From contig JAQVHQ010000035.1 of the NCBI GenBank assembly GCA_028696165.1, positions 1 to 35,512 of the forward strand: DNA of 35,512 nt. Direction: 5' to 3'. Position 1 is the stretch's first letter. Each line of letters opens with the position of its first letter. Below are positions 1 to 7,662 of this stretch, in pieces. The stretch comes from Lachnospiraceae bacterium (lineage in GTDB: Bacteria; Bacillota; Clostridia; Lachnospirales; Lachnospiraceae). The notes beneath the pieces are model-generated. The model worked only from the letters and a program-made list of their open reading frames with translations. It did not search any database and had not been told where the DNA came from. Both the position numbers and the translations under genes were made by a program.

Positions 1-207
1 TAATAAACTTCCACTACATATTTTCAAAAAACTTGCTCTTTGCAGGTCTTTTTGTAATGTATAAAAAATCATCCGATATGCAAAAATCTTTTTCATTTAC
101 CTATTGACTTTTGATAGTTGGTCTTTCATTATTCTTTATATTTTCCCTCTTTCAAAGGCTTTTGTTTAAATATTAATTTTGTTAATATTATACAACGAAT
201 TTATTCA

Positions 208-237
208 TTGGAAAAGGTTTTTCTCGTGTGATAGGAT
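208..237 (+). promoter_or_regulatory. Weak candidate promoter for the RraA/dehydrogenase pair
   Basis: TTGGAA (208-213) and TAGGAT (232-237) are separated by 18 bases, about 40 bases before the RraA start. Both boxes are imperfect. The rest of 1-275 is AT-rich and I see no gene or structured leader in it. Confidence 0.3.
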
Positions 238-275
238 GATTTTATAAAACATTAATACAATTGGAGGAAATGAAA

Positions 276-962
276 ATGGCAAATGTTGGATGTAGAGTTT
301 ACAGCAAAATCAATAGACCGGATCCTAAATTAGTGGAAGGATTCAAAGGTCTTCCAGTAGCAAATATCGATGACTGTATGGGACGTATTGCTTGTTGCAA
401 CCATTCACTGGTTCCAATGAACAAAACTCCTTTACTTGGAACTGCTTTCACTGTTCGTTGTCCTGAAGGTGATAACCTGATGTTCCATAAAGCTCTTTCT
501 ATGGCTCAGCCTGGTGATGTACTGGTTATCGCTGCTGGTGGAAGCATGAATCGTTCTTTATGTGGCGAGATTATGAGTACACAGGCAAGAGTATCCGGAT
601 TAAAAGGATTCGTTATTGACGGATGTATCCGCGACAAAGATGAAATCGCTGAGATGACTGATTTCTCTGTATATGCGAAAGGTGTTACCCCTAATGGTCC
701 TTACAAAAATGGTCCTGGAGAAATCAATGTTCCGGTATCTGTATGCGGACAGGTAATTAACCCTGGAGATATCTTAGTTGGCGATGGTGATGGCCTTCTT
801 GTCATCAAACCAGAAGAAGCTGCTGAGTTAATCGAAAAAGCATCTGCTGTCAAAGTAATGGAAGACGGTCAGAAAGCAGATTTAATCAGTGGAAAAGGAC
901 TGAAAAAGCCTTGGATTGAAGAAAAATTAACAGCACTTGGCTGTGAATATATCGACGACTAA
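276..962 (+). CDS. RraA-family protein (4-hydroxy-4-methyl-2-oxoglutarate aldolase / regulator-of-RNase-E-like fold)
   Basis: Protein of 228 residues. The family includes class II pyruvate aldolases (HMG/CHA aldolase), the RNase E inhibitor RraA, and many uncharacterised members. Visible family signatures are a Gly-rich segment with conserved polar residues (VIAAGGSMNRSLCGE), the central VIDGCIRDKDEI element that carries the metal/substrate Arg-Asp, and a C-terminal GDGDGLLVIKPEEA segment. TTG and ATG codons occur in frame at 261 and 270, but GGAGG at 263-267 sits 8 bases before the ATG at 276, so 276 is the start. The gene precedes a D-2-hydroxyacid dehydrogenase on the same strand, which fits aldolase plus reductase handling of 2-keto/2-hydroxy acids. 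The fold is clear. The substrate is unknown, and no RNase E role can be claimed. Confidence 0.85.
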   Translation: MANVGCRVYSKINRPDPKLVEGFKGLPVANIDDCMGRIACCNHSLVPMNKTPLLGTAFTVRCPEGDNLMFHKALSMAQPGDVLVIAAGGSMNRSLCGEIMSTQARVSGLKGFVIDGCIRDKDEIAEMTDFSVYAKGVTPNGPYKNGPGEINVPVSVCGQVINPGDILVGDGDGLLVIKPEEAAELIEKASAVKVMEDGQKADLISGKGLKKPWIEEKLTALGCEYIDD

Positions 963-971
963 TTACATAGC

Positions 972-1011
972 AAAGGAGTGCAGAAAGATTTGATTTCTGC
1001 AAAATGATATT
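972..1011 (+). promoter_or_regulatory. Distant Shine-Dalgarno joined to its start codon by a perfect hairpin
   Basis: The only good ribosome binding site for the dehydrogenase, AAAGGAG at 972-978, is 33 bases before its ATG (1012). In between, TGCAGAAA (979-986) and TTTCTGCA (994-1001) form a perfect 8-bp stem with a 7-base loop. When folded, the remaining spacer is 10 bases. A TTG at 990 could start a 5-codon upstream frame ending at 1007. The ATG at 1004 meets a stop after two codons. Confidence 0.5.
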
Positions 1012-1977
1012 ATGAAAATTGTTGTATTAGATGGATATACTGAAAATCCCGGTGACTTAAGCTGGGAAGCTTTAGAAAAACTTGGCGATGTTACAGTCTA
1101 TGACAGAACTTCCTATGTGGATGCACCCATTATTGCTGAACGCATCGGCGATGCAGAGATTGTTATTACCAACAAAACTCCTATTACCAAGGCAACGATT
1201 GATGCCTGCCCTAATATGAAGTTAATCGCATTCTTAGCAACCGGATATAATGTTGCGGACTATAATTATGCAAAAGAAAAAGGAATCCCTGTTGTCAATG
1301 TTCCTACTTATGGAACTCAGATTGTAGGGCAGTACGCAGTAGGTCTGCTCTTTGAGATTTGCTCTCACTACGGTTATCACGACAAAACTGTAAAAGAAGG
1401 CAAATGGGAGCACAATCAGGACTGGTGTTACTGGGACTTCCCAATGATTGAGTTATATGGAAAAACTGCTGGAATTATTGGACTGGGACGTATCGGTCAG
1501 GCGACAGCAAAAATCTTAAACTCTCTTGATATGAAAGTAATTGCTTATGATGCTTACCAGAGCGATGCAGGCAAGGCCCTGGCTGAATATGTAGACCTGG
1601 ATACCTTATTTGCTCAGGCTGATGTGATTTTCTTACACTGTCCTCTGTTCCCAGAGACAGAAGGTATTATTAATAAAGCAAATATTGCTAAAATGAAAGA
1701 TGGCGTTATTATTATTAACAACAGCCGTGGTCAGCTCGTAGTAGAGCAGGACCTGGCAGATGCCTTAAACAGTGGTAAAGTATACGCCGCTGGACTTGAC
1801 GTTGTTTCAACCGAACCAGTCAAGGGGGATAATCCTTTACTTACAGCTAATAACTGTATCATCACCCCACATATTTCCTGGGCTGCACAGGCCTCACGAC
1901 AGAGAATTATGGACATTACGGTTGATAACGTAGCAGCATTCTTAAAGGGTGAAACCAAGAATGTTGTAAATAAATAA
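1012..1977 (+). CDS. D-2-hydroxyacid dehydrogenase (glycerate/hydroxypyruvate reductase-like)
   Basis: Protein of 321 residues, the usual length for the family, which reduces 2-keto acids (or oxidises D-2-hydroxy acids) with NAD(P)H in the cytoplasm. The Rossmann motif GLGRIG is at 157-162, with an acidic residue (D180) at the end of the next strand, which favours NADH. The catalytic triad is visible: R239 in NNSRG, E268 in STEP, and H287 in PHISWAA. The start ATG lacks a normally spaced ribosome binding site; see the SD-hairpin entry at 972-1011. It lies 49 bases after the RraA-like gene and is probably cotranscribed. Hydroxypyruvate or another small keto acid is plausible, but the exact substrate cannot be read from sequence. 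Confidence 0.9.
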   Translation: MKIVVLDGYTENPGDLSWEALEKLGDVTVYDRTSYVDAPIIAERIGDAEIVITNKTPITKATIDACPNMKLIAFLATGYNVADYNYAKEKGIPVVNVPTYGTQIVGQYAVGLLFEICSHYGYHDKTVKEGKWEHNQDWCYWDFPMIELYGKTAGIIGLGRIGQATAKILNSLDMKVIAYDAYQSDAGKALAEYVDLDTLFAQADVIFLHCPLFPETEGIINKANIAKMKDGVIIINNSRGQLVVEQDLADALNSGKVYAAGLDVVSTEPVKGDNPLLTANNCIITPHISWAAQASRQRIMDITVDNVAAFLKGETKNVVNK

Positions 1978-2059
1978 GAGAACCCTCTTAATTAATTCCT
2001 CTCAGCTAGATGAAAACAGCATTAAGTTTTCATCAGTGACGTGCGCCAGGCGCACTAAA

Positions 2060-2100
2060 AGAGCCATCGGATTTGATTGTCCGATGGCTCTTCCTCTTTT
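2060..2100 (+). terminator. Rho-independent terminator after the dehydrogenase
   Basis: A perfect 12-bp stem (2060-2071 with 2080-2091, AGAGCCATCGGA type), an 8-base loop, then TCCTCTTTT. Upstream lie another inverted repeat, GATGAAAAC/GTTTTCATC (2009-2017 and 2026-2034), and a small GTGCG/CGCAC stem (2041-2055). Confidence 0.85.
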
Positions 2101-2143
2101 CTTACTTATTTTATTTGCATCCTATAACTTAATTTCATCAAAG

Positions 2144-2198
2144 AAGTCCTATCACCACTTGATATCAAAAGATACAAATGGTCACAGGACTTTGTTTT
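2144..2198. terminator. Bidirectional terminator between convergent operons
   Basis: AAGTCCTATCACCA (2144-2157) pairs with TGGTCACAGGACTT (2179-2192) with two mismatches. The + side is followed by TTTGTTTT (2191-2198). It lies just after the - strand exporter genes and after the + strand dehydrogenase terminator, so it can insulate both. Confidence 0.65.
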
Positions 2199-2209
2199 AA
2201 TCTTCAACA

Positions 2210-2665
2210 CTACATATTCGATTGTTTTACATCTATAATCTTTCTACTGCGTTTGATCATGGTAAACAATGCGTAAACCAGACTCATTCCAATGGCAATT
2301 CCCAAAGCGTACTGAATCGTTACAACAGCCATGCGCCTTGCTTCCATCCAGTCATTCTGTACAATGGCATTCATGGTATAAAATAAAGTACTTCCTGGAA
2401 TCAGCGGCACTACTGCCGGTGTGTAGATTGCTGTAGCCGGAATATGTAAAACTCTTGCACAAAGTTCTGAAAAAAGTGTGGTGACCGCAGCCGATAATAC
2501 GGTTGGCCAGAAAATCCCTTCTGCTACAAAATTCACACCCGCCAGATAAACTGCCCAGCATATAAATCCACCTAAAGCGGCAACAGGGATATATTTCATC
2601 CGAAGGCCAAATACCAGACCAAACCCAATTGCTCCCACAGTTCCTGCAATCAATTGTATCCACAT
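2210..2665 (-). CDS. Threonine/serine exporter family, small subunit (YjjB / ThrE C-terminal half)
   Basis: Protein of 151 residues, mostly hydrophobic, with about four or five membrane segments starting at the first residues (LIAGTVGAIGFGLVFGL). Signatures are the loop containing VPLIPGSTLFYTMNAIV and the FSELCARVLHIPATAIYTPAVVPLIPG stretch, which match the DUF3815/ThrE_2 family. In family members the small YjjB-type and larger YjjP-type subunits together export threonine/serine (ThrE) or succinate (YjjPB of E. coli). The partner YjjP-type gene ends 15 bases upstream, so the pair is one translation unit. The transported substrate here is unknown. The upstream PLP enzyme hints at an amino acid, but that is inference. 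Confidence 0.85.
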   Translation of the reverse strand: MWIQLIAGTVGAIGFGLVFGLRMKYIPVAALGGFICWAVYLAGVNFVAEGIFWPTVLSAAVTTLFSELCARVLHIPATAIYTPAVVPLIPGSTLFYTMNAIVQNDWMEARRMAVVTIQYALGIAIGMSLVYALFTMIKRSRKIIDVKQSNM

Positions 2666-2680
2666 CTTATCCTACTCTCC

Positions 2681-3451
2681 TTACATAATCCACATAGGAA
2701 TCATAAATCCGCAGGCTAGAGCTCCTGCCCAGACAATCGTCTCAATCAAACGCATCAGCCCGCTTATGGTATCCCCTACTAGGATGTCACGTACACTATT
2801 AGTCATGGCAATTCCAGGAATCAGCAGCATGATATCTCCTATCATAATCATATCCGGATGTATATTCTCGCTTATCGCTCCCATTCCGGTAATCACCAGA
2901 CCTGACAGAAAAGCACACATCAAAAGATACACCACATGATTAAAAGCAATATGCCCCACGTGAGCCTGGCAATAACAGGTAAAGAGTCCGACTAAAGCTG
3001 CCAGAATTCCATCTAGCAGACTCCCGCCAAAAAATACGGCAAATCCACTTGCCGCCAAAGCACTTCCTATATAAATTGCCTTCTCTGGATATTCCACTTT
3101 TTTTACCGCTTCTATCTCTTTTGTGAATTTTTCTATAGACAGCGGCTCGTGGCAGCATTTATCACACAGTTTTGTAAAGTCCTCGACCCGATAGAATTCT
3201 GAACCTCCCGGGCTTAAAATTCTTCGGGTCTGAGTCAACTCTATTCCATTTCCAAAGTCAATTGTTACAATCACACATGAGGTAATGACAAATACATCCA
3301 TACGAATTGCTCCGTATGATTTACCCATTTTTCTTAACATCTCTTCTACGCGGTTCACACTGGCACCTGATGTCAGCATGGATTCACCGATAATCAAAAG
3401 CTGGTCAAGAACCTTTCTATAGTAGTCTCCATTTTCTATATCCCGGCTCAT
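2681..3451 (-). CDS. Threonine/serine exporter family, large subunit (YjjP / DUF1212)
   Basis: Protein of 256 residues with a soluble N-terminal domain (about 1-125: GESMLTSGASVNRVEEMLRKMG, typical of DUF1212) and a C-terminal membrane domain with four to five segments (about 126-256). Short HPDMIMIGDIMLLIPGIAMTNSVRDILVGD resembles the conserved LxPGxxxxNxxRDxxxGD element of ThrE-like exporters. It starts 20 bases after the aminotransferase stop, with GGGAGG upstream, and is followed by its YjjB partner. Together they should form a two-component inner-membrane exporter. Substrate undetermined. Confidence 0.88.
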   Translation of the reverse strand: MSRDIENGDYYRKVLDQLLIIGESMLTSGASVNRVEEMLRKMGKSYGAIRMDVFVITSCVIVTIDFGNGIELTQTRRILSPGGSEFYRVEDFTKLCDKCCHEPLSIEKFTKEIEAVKKVEYPEKAIYIGSALAASGFAVFFGGSLLDGILAALVGLFTCYCQAHVGHIAFNHVVYLLMCAFLSGLVITGMGAISENIHPDMIMIGDIMLLIPGIAMTNSVRDILVGDTISGLMRLIETIVWAGALACGFMIPMWIM

Positions 3452-3471
3452 TAGTAAAATCCTCCCAAAGT

Positions 3472-4764
3472 TTAGGCACTATACTTAGCAGCAATTTCTT
3501 GCGTTATTTTGAGAAATTCATCTACATCATCTCTACCATGGCAATGTAATGGTGATACCCGAATCGCTGCCTCTAATCCAAGAGATTCCACAATTCGCTT
3601 AGAATATGGGCTGGTATTTAATCTTTCAAATACAGTCACTCCATGCTCCAAATACTTTTGAACGCAGTCATCACACTCAATCCCTTTGATTCCCATAGCG
3701 ATTATCAGATCCTTTTCCGTGAGATCCTGTGTATCTACATATACTTCTACATTCTTGATGTGTCTTAATCCCGGTACCTCTTTCGTACCTTCCAGCATGC
3801 GATGTAACAGACCTCTCTCCTGCATGTGAATACGATTCATACCTTCCACATAAAGGGTTCGTCTGTCTGTACTGTCTGTAAAATGTGCACCGATTTCACA
3901 CACGTAATCAATTACCGTCAGCATAGCTGCAAAGTTAGCCGGTGCCGGAGTTCCCAGCGCCCACACTTTATTCTCTTTGTGAATCAATTTATGATGCGGT
4001 AAGCTGCATACACGATCAGATACATAAGCATATCCGCAGCCACGAACACCAAAGAATTTGTATGGAGCGAAATTAGCAACATCCACTCCCCAATCTTCCA
4101 CATCTATCACTGCATGAGGCGCATGCTGCACTGCATCACTTATAATATACATATCCGGATTAATCTCCTTTGCACGACGGGTGATTTCCTTGATATTCAT
4201 AATATTTCCGGATATATTAGAAGCTGCCATGATACTTAACAGGCAGGTATCTTTATCTACATATTTCATCACTTCATCTACATCGATACCGCCCGTCGTC
4301 TGATTGGCCGGCACCACACGGAACTCTCTGTTTGTTCTCTCTGCATGATACTGCACTGCATCAAAAGCAGATGGATGCTCTAAAGAAGAAGTTACTACAT
4401 TCTTCCCCCAGTCAATATTTTCCAGAATGGTTCCTACTGCCTGGAACATCGTCTGAGATGCTGTAAGTTCTGTCACAAGGGCACCGCTTTTAGCTCCGAA
4501 TACAATCTCTAAGATTTCTTTTGTTCCATTTTTAACATAAGCAGCTAATTCCAGACCTCTTCCTCTTACCCGCTCTGGACAATCTGGAAATTCTTCCAGT
4601 TCATATTTAATCTGCGCAGCCTTTTTTAATCGTAAAGACCCACCGGAATTCTCAAAAAATAAACGTTTTCCATATTTTGGATCCTCGTCTGCGTAACAGA
4701 ATTGTTCCTTTAAACTCTTCTGATATTCATCAGAAAATAACATTCCCTCATTATTGTTTTTCAT
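3472..4764 (-). CDS. Class V aminotransferase / cysteine-desulfurase-like PLP enzyme
   Basis: Protein of 430 residues, fold type I PLP enzyme. The SLEHPS motif (H130) that stacks on PLP, D210 in SDAVQHAPH (binds the pyridine nitrogen) and the Schiff-base Lys K236 in FAPYKFFGVRGCG are all visible. The C-terminal AAIRVSPLHCHGRDDVDEFL segment is like the closing part of SufS/Csd-type proteins. There is no clear flexible-loop catalytic Cys of a true desulfurase, so I do not call it a desulfurase; transamination, decarboxylation or lyase chemistry on an amino acid is possible. First gene of an operon with the two exporter subunits, 20 bases apart, suggesting linked amino-acid breakdown and export. 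The upstream 4765-4953 is extremely AT-rich, with TATGAT as a possible -10 but no good -35. Confidence 0.82.
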   Translation of the reverse strand: MKNNNEGMLFSDEYQKSLKEQFCYADEDPKYGKRLFFENSGGSLRLKKAAQIKYELEEFPDCPERVRGRGLELAAYVKNGTKEILEIVFGAKSGALVTELTASQTMFQAVGTILENIDWGKNVVTSSLEHPSAFDAVQYHAERTNREFRVVPANQTTGGIDVDEVMKYVDKDTCLLSIMAASNISGNIMNIKEITRRAKEINPDMYIISDAVQHAPHAVIDVEDWGVDVANFAPYKFFGVRGCGYAYVSDRVCSLPHHKLIHKENKVWALGTPAPANFAAMLTVIDYVCEIGAHFTDSTDRRTLYVEGMNRIHMQERGLLHRMLEGTKEVPGLRHIKNVEVYVDTQDLTEKDLIIAMGIKGIECDDCVQKYLEHGVTVFERLNTSPYSKRIVESLGLEAAIRVSPLHCHGRDDVDEFLKITQEIAAKYSA

Positions 4765-4953
4765 TTCGATTCTCCTTGATGCTTTTCATTTTATTTACCA
4801 AAAACATCATACCACTTATTCAATAAATATAAAAACAAATAATTGTAGTGTTTAATATTAATAATATTTATATTTAATGATTTATATTAACCGCTTTTGA
4901 TACTTATTAAGTTGTATATATTCTATATTTATTATTAAAAATAATTATATTTT

Positions 4954-6342
4954 CTAATCCTTAACAATATTCTGCATCCATACCCCTTTTTTCACCAGTA
5001 TGTAGCCAATCGCACATTTAATCCAGTCTGCCATCTGTCCCAGACAGAAGATTACCAACACATAAAGCTGCGTGTATCTGCTTAAGAAATATGCAACCGG
5101 AACACTGACACACCAGACAAACACACTGTCAAAGAAGAAAGTAACCAACGTCTTCCCTCCTGAGCGAATCGTAAAATATGTAGCATGCATAAACGCATTC
5201 TGCGGCATAAATACAGCCTGAGCCATAATAAACTGCGCAGCAAGTAGTTTCGCCTCTGGTGTTGTATTATAAAGATTAGGAAACATAGAGGCTGCTGCAA
5301 ACATCAGCACCGCCATCACAGCACTGCTAAACACAGAAAATGCAATAATCTTTGTATCGGTATCCTTTGCTTCTTTCATCCTGCCAGCACCGAGAAGCTG
5401 CCCTATGATAATCGCTACCGCATCACCCATGGCTATAAATACTACATTGAACACATTATTAATCGTATTTGCGATATTAATTCCTGCAACGACGTTTAGC
5501 CCCCTCACAGAATAGCACTGCAGCAAAAATGCCATACCGGCAGACCACAATGTCTCATTAACTAATAGTGGTGCACCTTTTATAAAATAATTTTTTACCA
5601 GCTTAAGCGGTACTTTCAATGTGCGATAAATTCCCTCTATGTAAGTATTTCTGCTCTTATGACTATGGGTCCACCATACCACAATTGCAGCCTCCACATA
5701 TCGGGACAATACTGTAGCAATCGCTGCTCCTGTTACTCCCAGCTGAGGAAAGCCAAACTTTCCATAAATCAGGAAATAATTAAAAACCAGATTTACAAAT
5801 ACAGCGCATATTCCTGCCTTCATAGGTACAACTGTCTCACCGCATTCTCTTAACGTACTGGCGTATATCTGCAGGAACAAGAACGGCGGCAGGCCTAAGA
5901 GCATAATCCTTAAATATCCATTTCCGTAGCCAAGTGTGGCCTGTAAATCCCCACCATCGTTGCCTCCGTTTAAAAAAAGCTGAATAAAATCATTTCCCCA
6001 CCCAAGGAATAAAACAACAACACCCACCGTAAGTATTACACCCATCCAAAACTTATAGCGGAATGTATGACGAATACCCTCGTCATCTCCCTGACCATAA
6101 TATTGTGCCGTAAAGATACCTGCTCCTGACAAACCTCCAAAAATGCACAGATAGTAAACCATAAGCAGCTGATTTACAATAGCCACTCCTGACATCTGTT
6201 CTGTTCCAATATGTCCCACCATGATGTTATCCAACAAGCTGACAAAATTCGTAATCCCATTTTGAATCATAATTGGAACTGCAACCAGAAGCACTTTCTT
6301 ATAAAATGCACCATCACCTATATATTTCTCCCGTAACCTCAC
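4954..6342 (-). CDS. MATE family efflux transporter
   Basis: Protein of 462 residues with about 12 membrane segments in two homologous halves, the usual MATE length. The N-terminal half opens with VAVPIMIQNGITNFVSLLDNIMVGHIGTEQMSGVAI, the typical MATE TM1-TM2 pattern; the second half repeats it (LWSAGMAFLLQCYSVRGLNVVAGINIANTI). These are Na+ or H+ driven exporters of cationic drugs, metabolites or dyes. The start is GTG at 6342 with GGGAG about 8 bases upstream; the ATG just upstream meets a stop after two codons. It is the last gene after yaaA and the DUF3783 gene (18-base gap). Substrate unknown. Confidence 0.93.
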   Translation of the reverse strand: MRLREKYIGDGAFYKKVLLVAVPIMIQNGITNFVSLLDNIMVGHIGTEQMSGVAIVNQLLMVYYLCIFGGLSGAGIFTAQYYGQGDDEGIRHTFRYKFWMGVILTVGVVVLFLGWGNDFIQLFLNGGNDGGDLQATLGYGNGYLRIMLLGLPPFLFLQIYASTLRECGETVVPMKAGICAVFVNLVFNYFLIYGKFGFPQLGVTGAAIATVLSRYVEAAIVVWWTHSHKSRNTYIEGIYRTLKVPLKLVKNYFIKGAPLLVNETLWSAGMAFLLQCYSVRGLNVVAGINIANTINNVFNVVFIAMGDAVAIIIGQLLGAGRMKEAKDTDTKIIAFSVFSSAVMAVLMFAAASMFPNLYNTTPEAKLLAAQFIMAQAVFMPQNAFMHATYFTIRSGGKTLVTFFFDSVFVWCVSVPVAYFLSRYTQLYVLVIFCLGQMADWIKCAIGYILVKKGVWMQNIVKD

Positions 6343-6360
6343 AACATTTCTCCCTTTATT

Positions 6361-6738
6361 TTATTTTTGAAAGCTAAGATGCTCCCTTAATAATTCCTGA
6401 TACAAATCTCCTGCCTTCCAATTTATATTGGTCGGAGTCAAAACTGCCTTAAGCGGAATTGGTGCAATCATGGCCTCCCTGTATTTTTTCAGAAACATAT
6501 CCAATTCATCCGATGGGATTCCTGAAAAAATCATCATATCCGTTGGGAATTCCTCCCCTGTATACTTTTTGCCGGAAAGTTTCATTCCTGTAATTCCCGC
6601 CAGAGCTCCCAGCGTGTTATCATATAGTTCCTTTTTAATAACTATTATCTGAATCTGCATAGATTTACATAATGTGTGAATCTGTTTTTCTTTTTCTGCT
6701 GCCACATGAAAAAGCAGCACTTTTTTATTATTCAGCAT
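6361..6738 (-). CDS. DUF3783 domain protein
   Basis: Protein of 125 residues, soluble, no signal peptide. The family pattern is in the C-terminal half: MMIFSGIPSDELDMFLKKYR, then PLKAVLTPTNINWKAGDLYQELLREH. The N-terminal half (VLLFHVAAEKEKQIHTLCKSM) is predicted alpha/beta. Function is unknown in the family. It sits between yaaA (17-base gap) and the MATE pump (18-base gap), so it is in their operon, but the neighbours do not define a role. Confidence 0.78.
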   Translation of the reverse strand: MLNNKKVLLFHVAAEKEKQIHTLCKSMQIQIIVIKKELYDNTLGALAGITGMKLSGKKYTGEEFPTDMMIFSGIPSDELDMFLKKYREAMIAPIPLKAVLTPTNINWKAGDLYQELLREHLSFQK

Positions 6739-6755
6739 GAGATTAATCCCTTCTT

Positions 6756-7496
6756 TTATTGTAAAAATATGTAATTACTGTCTGAGGACAGTTCCTCCGA
6801 AAAATGATAATTTAATCCACAAAAGTTCTTCAATTCCTCTGGCTTATTCACATTATTCTCCGCCATATAGCGAACCATCTCACCTCGTGCCATCTTCGCT
6901 TTCGTTCCCTTCTGTACTACTTTGCCATCTATCGCCTCACCGAATACACAAGTAACAAATCGCTCCTCTTCTTTAACGTAGTCTTCCACACATCTGGAGT
7001 ATTCTTTTGAAGCCAGATTTATAATCATATGCTGTTCATCCACCACAAACTTGTAAAGAGAATCGCCCCAGAATTCATACAAGTCTCTATATCCATCCAA
7101 TTTCACTTTAGCCTGCATCTCCAATCGATAAGGTGTCACTCCATCGAATGGTTTTAACACACCATAGAAGCCTGACAAAATACATAAATTATTCTGGATA
7201 TACTCTAATGCACTTTTTGAAAATACGTTTGGTGCCATATATTGATACTGCAGCCCCTCATAAGAACAAATTGCAGGTGTTAAACATTTTCGAAGATCCA
7301 TTTCCTGAATCCTCCTATAATTCATCTGTGCCAGCTTATCATTACATTTCCAGAGGCTTTTCACCTCATCATAGCTTAGTTTTTTCATATAATCCAGCAA
7401 AATTTCTGTATGTGGCAGAAACTGCGGTAAATCAGAAATACTGTATGTATCTGTATCAATATTCATCTTCTTTGCCGGTGAAATAATAATCTTCAT
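6756..7496 (-). CDS. yaaA: Peroxide-stress protein YaaA (UPF0246/DUF328)
   Basis: Protein of 246 residues, typical for YaaA. It begins with the near-invariant family N-terminus MKIIISPAKKM and ends with the conserved NFCGLNYHFSEELSSD...YIFLQ pattern. The internal LSGFYGVLKPFDGVTPYRLEM and LINLASKEYSRCV-like elements also fit. An in-frame ATG at 7586 would add 30 unrelated residues; the start at 7496 matches the family and is preceded by a modest AAAGG. E. coli YaaA lowers free iron during peroxide stress and binds DNA. First gene of a likely yaaA-DUF3783-MATE operon. Confidence 0.93.
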   Translation of the reverse strand: MKIIISPAKKMNIDTDTYSISDLPQFLPHTEILLDYMKKLSYDEVKSLWKCNDKLAQMNYRRIQEMDLRKCLTPAICSYEGLQYQYMAPNVFSKSALEYIQNNLCILSGFYGVLKPFDGVTPYRLEMQAKVKLDGYRDLYEFWGDSLYKFVVDEQHMIINLASKEYSRCVEDYVKEEERFVTCVFGEAIDGKVVQKGTKAKMARGEMVRYMAENNVNKPEELKNFCGLNYHFSEELSSDSNYIFLQ

Positions 7497-7599
7497 ATTA
7501 AACTTTAGCCTTTCCCAATAATATAGTAACGTAAAATCTATACGCTCTTTATTTTCATATACACACTTCTTATATCCACCTATCACATATTAGTATAAG

Positions 7600-7646
7600 A
7601 AAGCAAATCCCACAGTAAAGTTTACACTTTCTATGGGATTTGCTTT
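7600..7646 (-). terminator. Terminator hairpin after the Rpn-like gene
   Basis: AAAGCAAATCCCA (7600-7612) pairs perfectly with TGGGATTTGCTTT (7634-7646), a 13-bp stem with a 21-base loop. On the - strand the arm ends in a T-rich stretch (TTTGCTTTCTT). It starts 16 bases beyond the stop of the gene at 7663. Confidence 0.75.
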
Positions 7647-7662
7647 ACTTCGCTATTTATTA

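Noticed and set aside
3472-4764. PLP enzyme as a SufS/NifS cysteine desulfurase
   Set aside because: Fold and PLP residues match, but no recognisable catalytic-Cys loop, and no Fe-S assembly genes are nearby.
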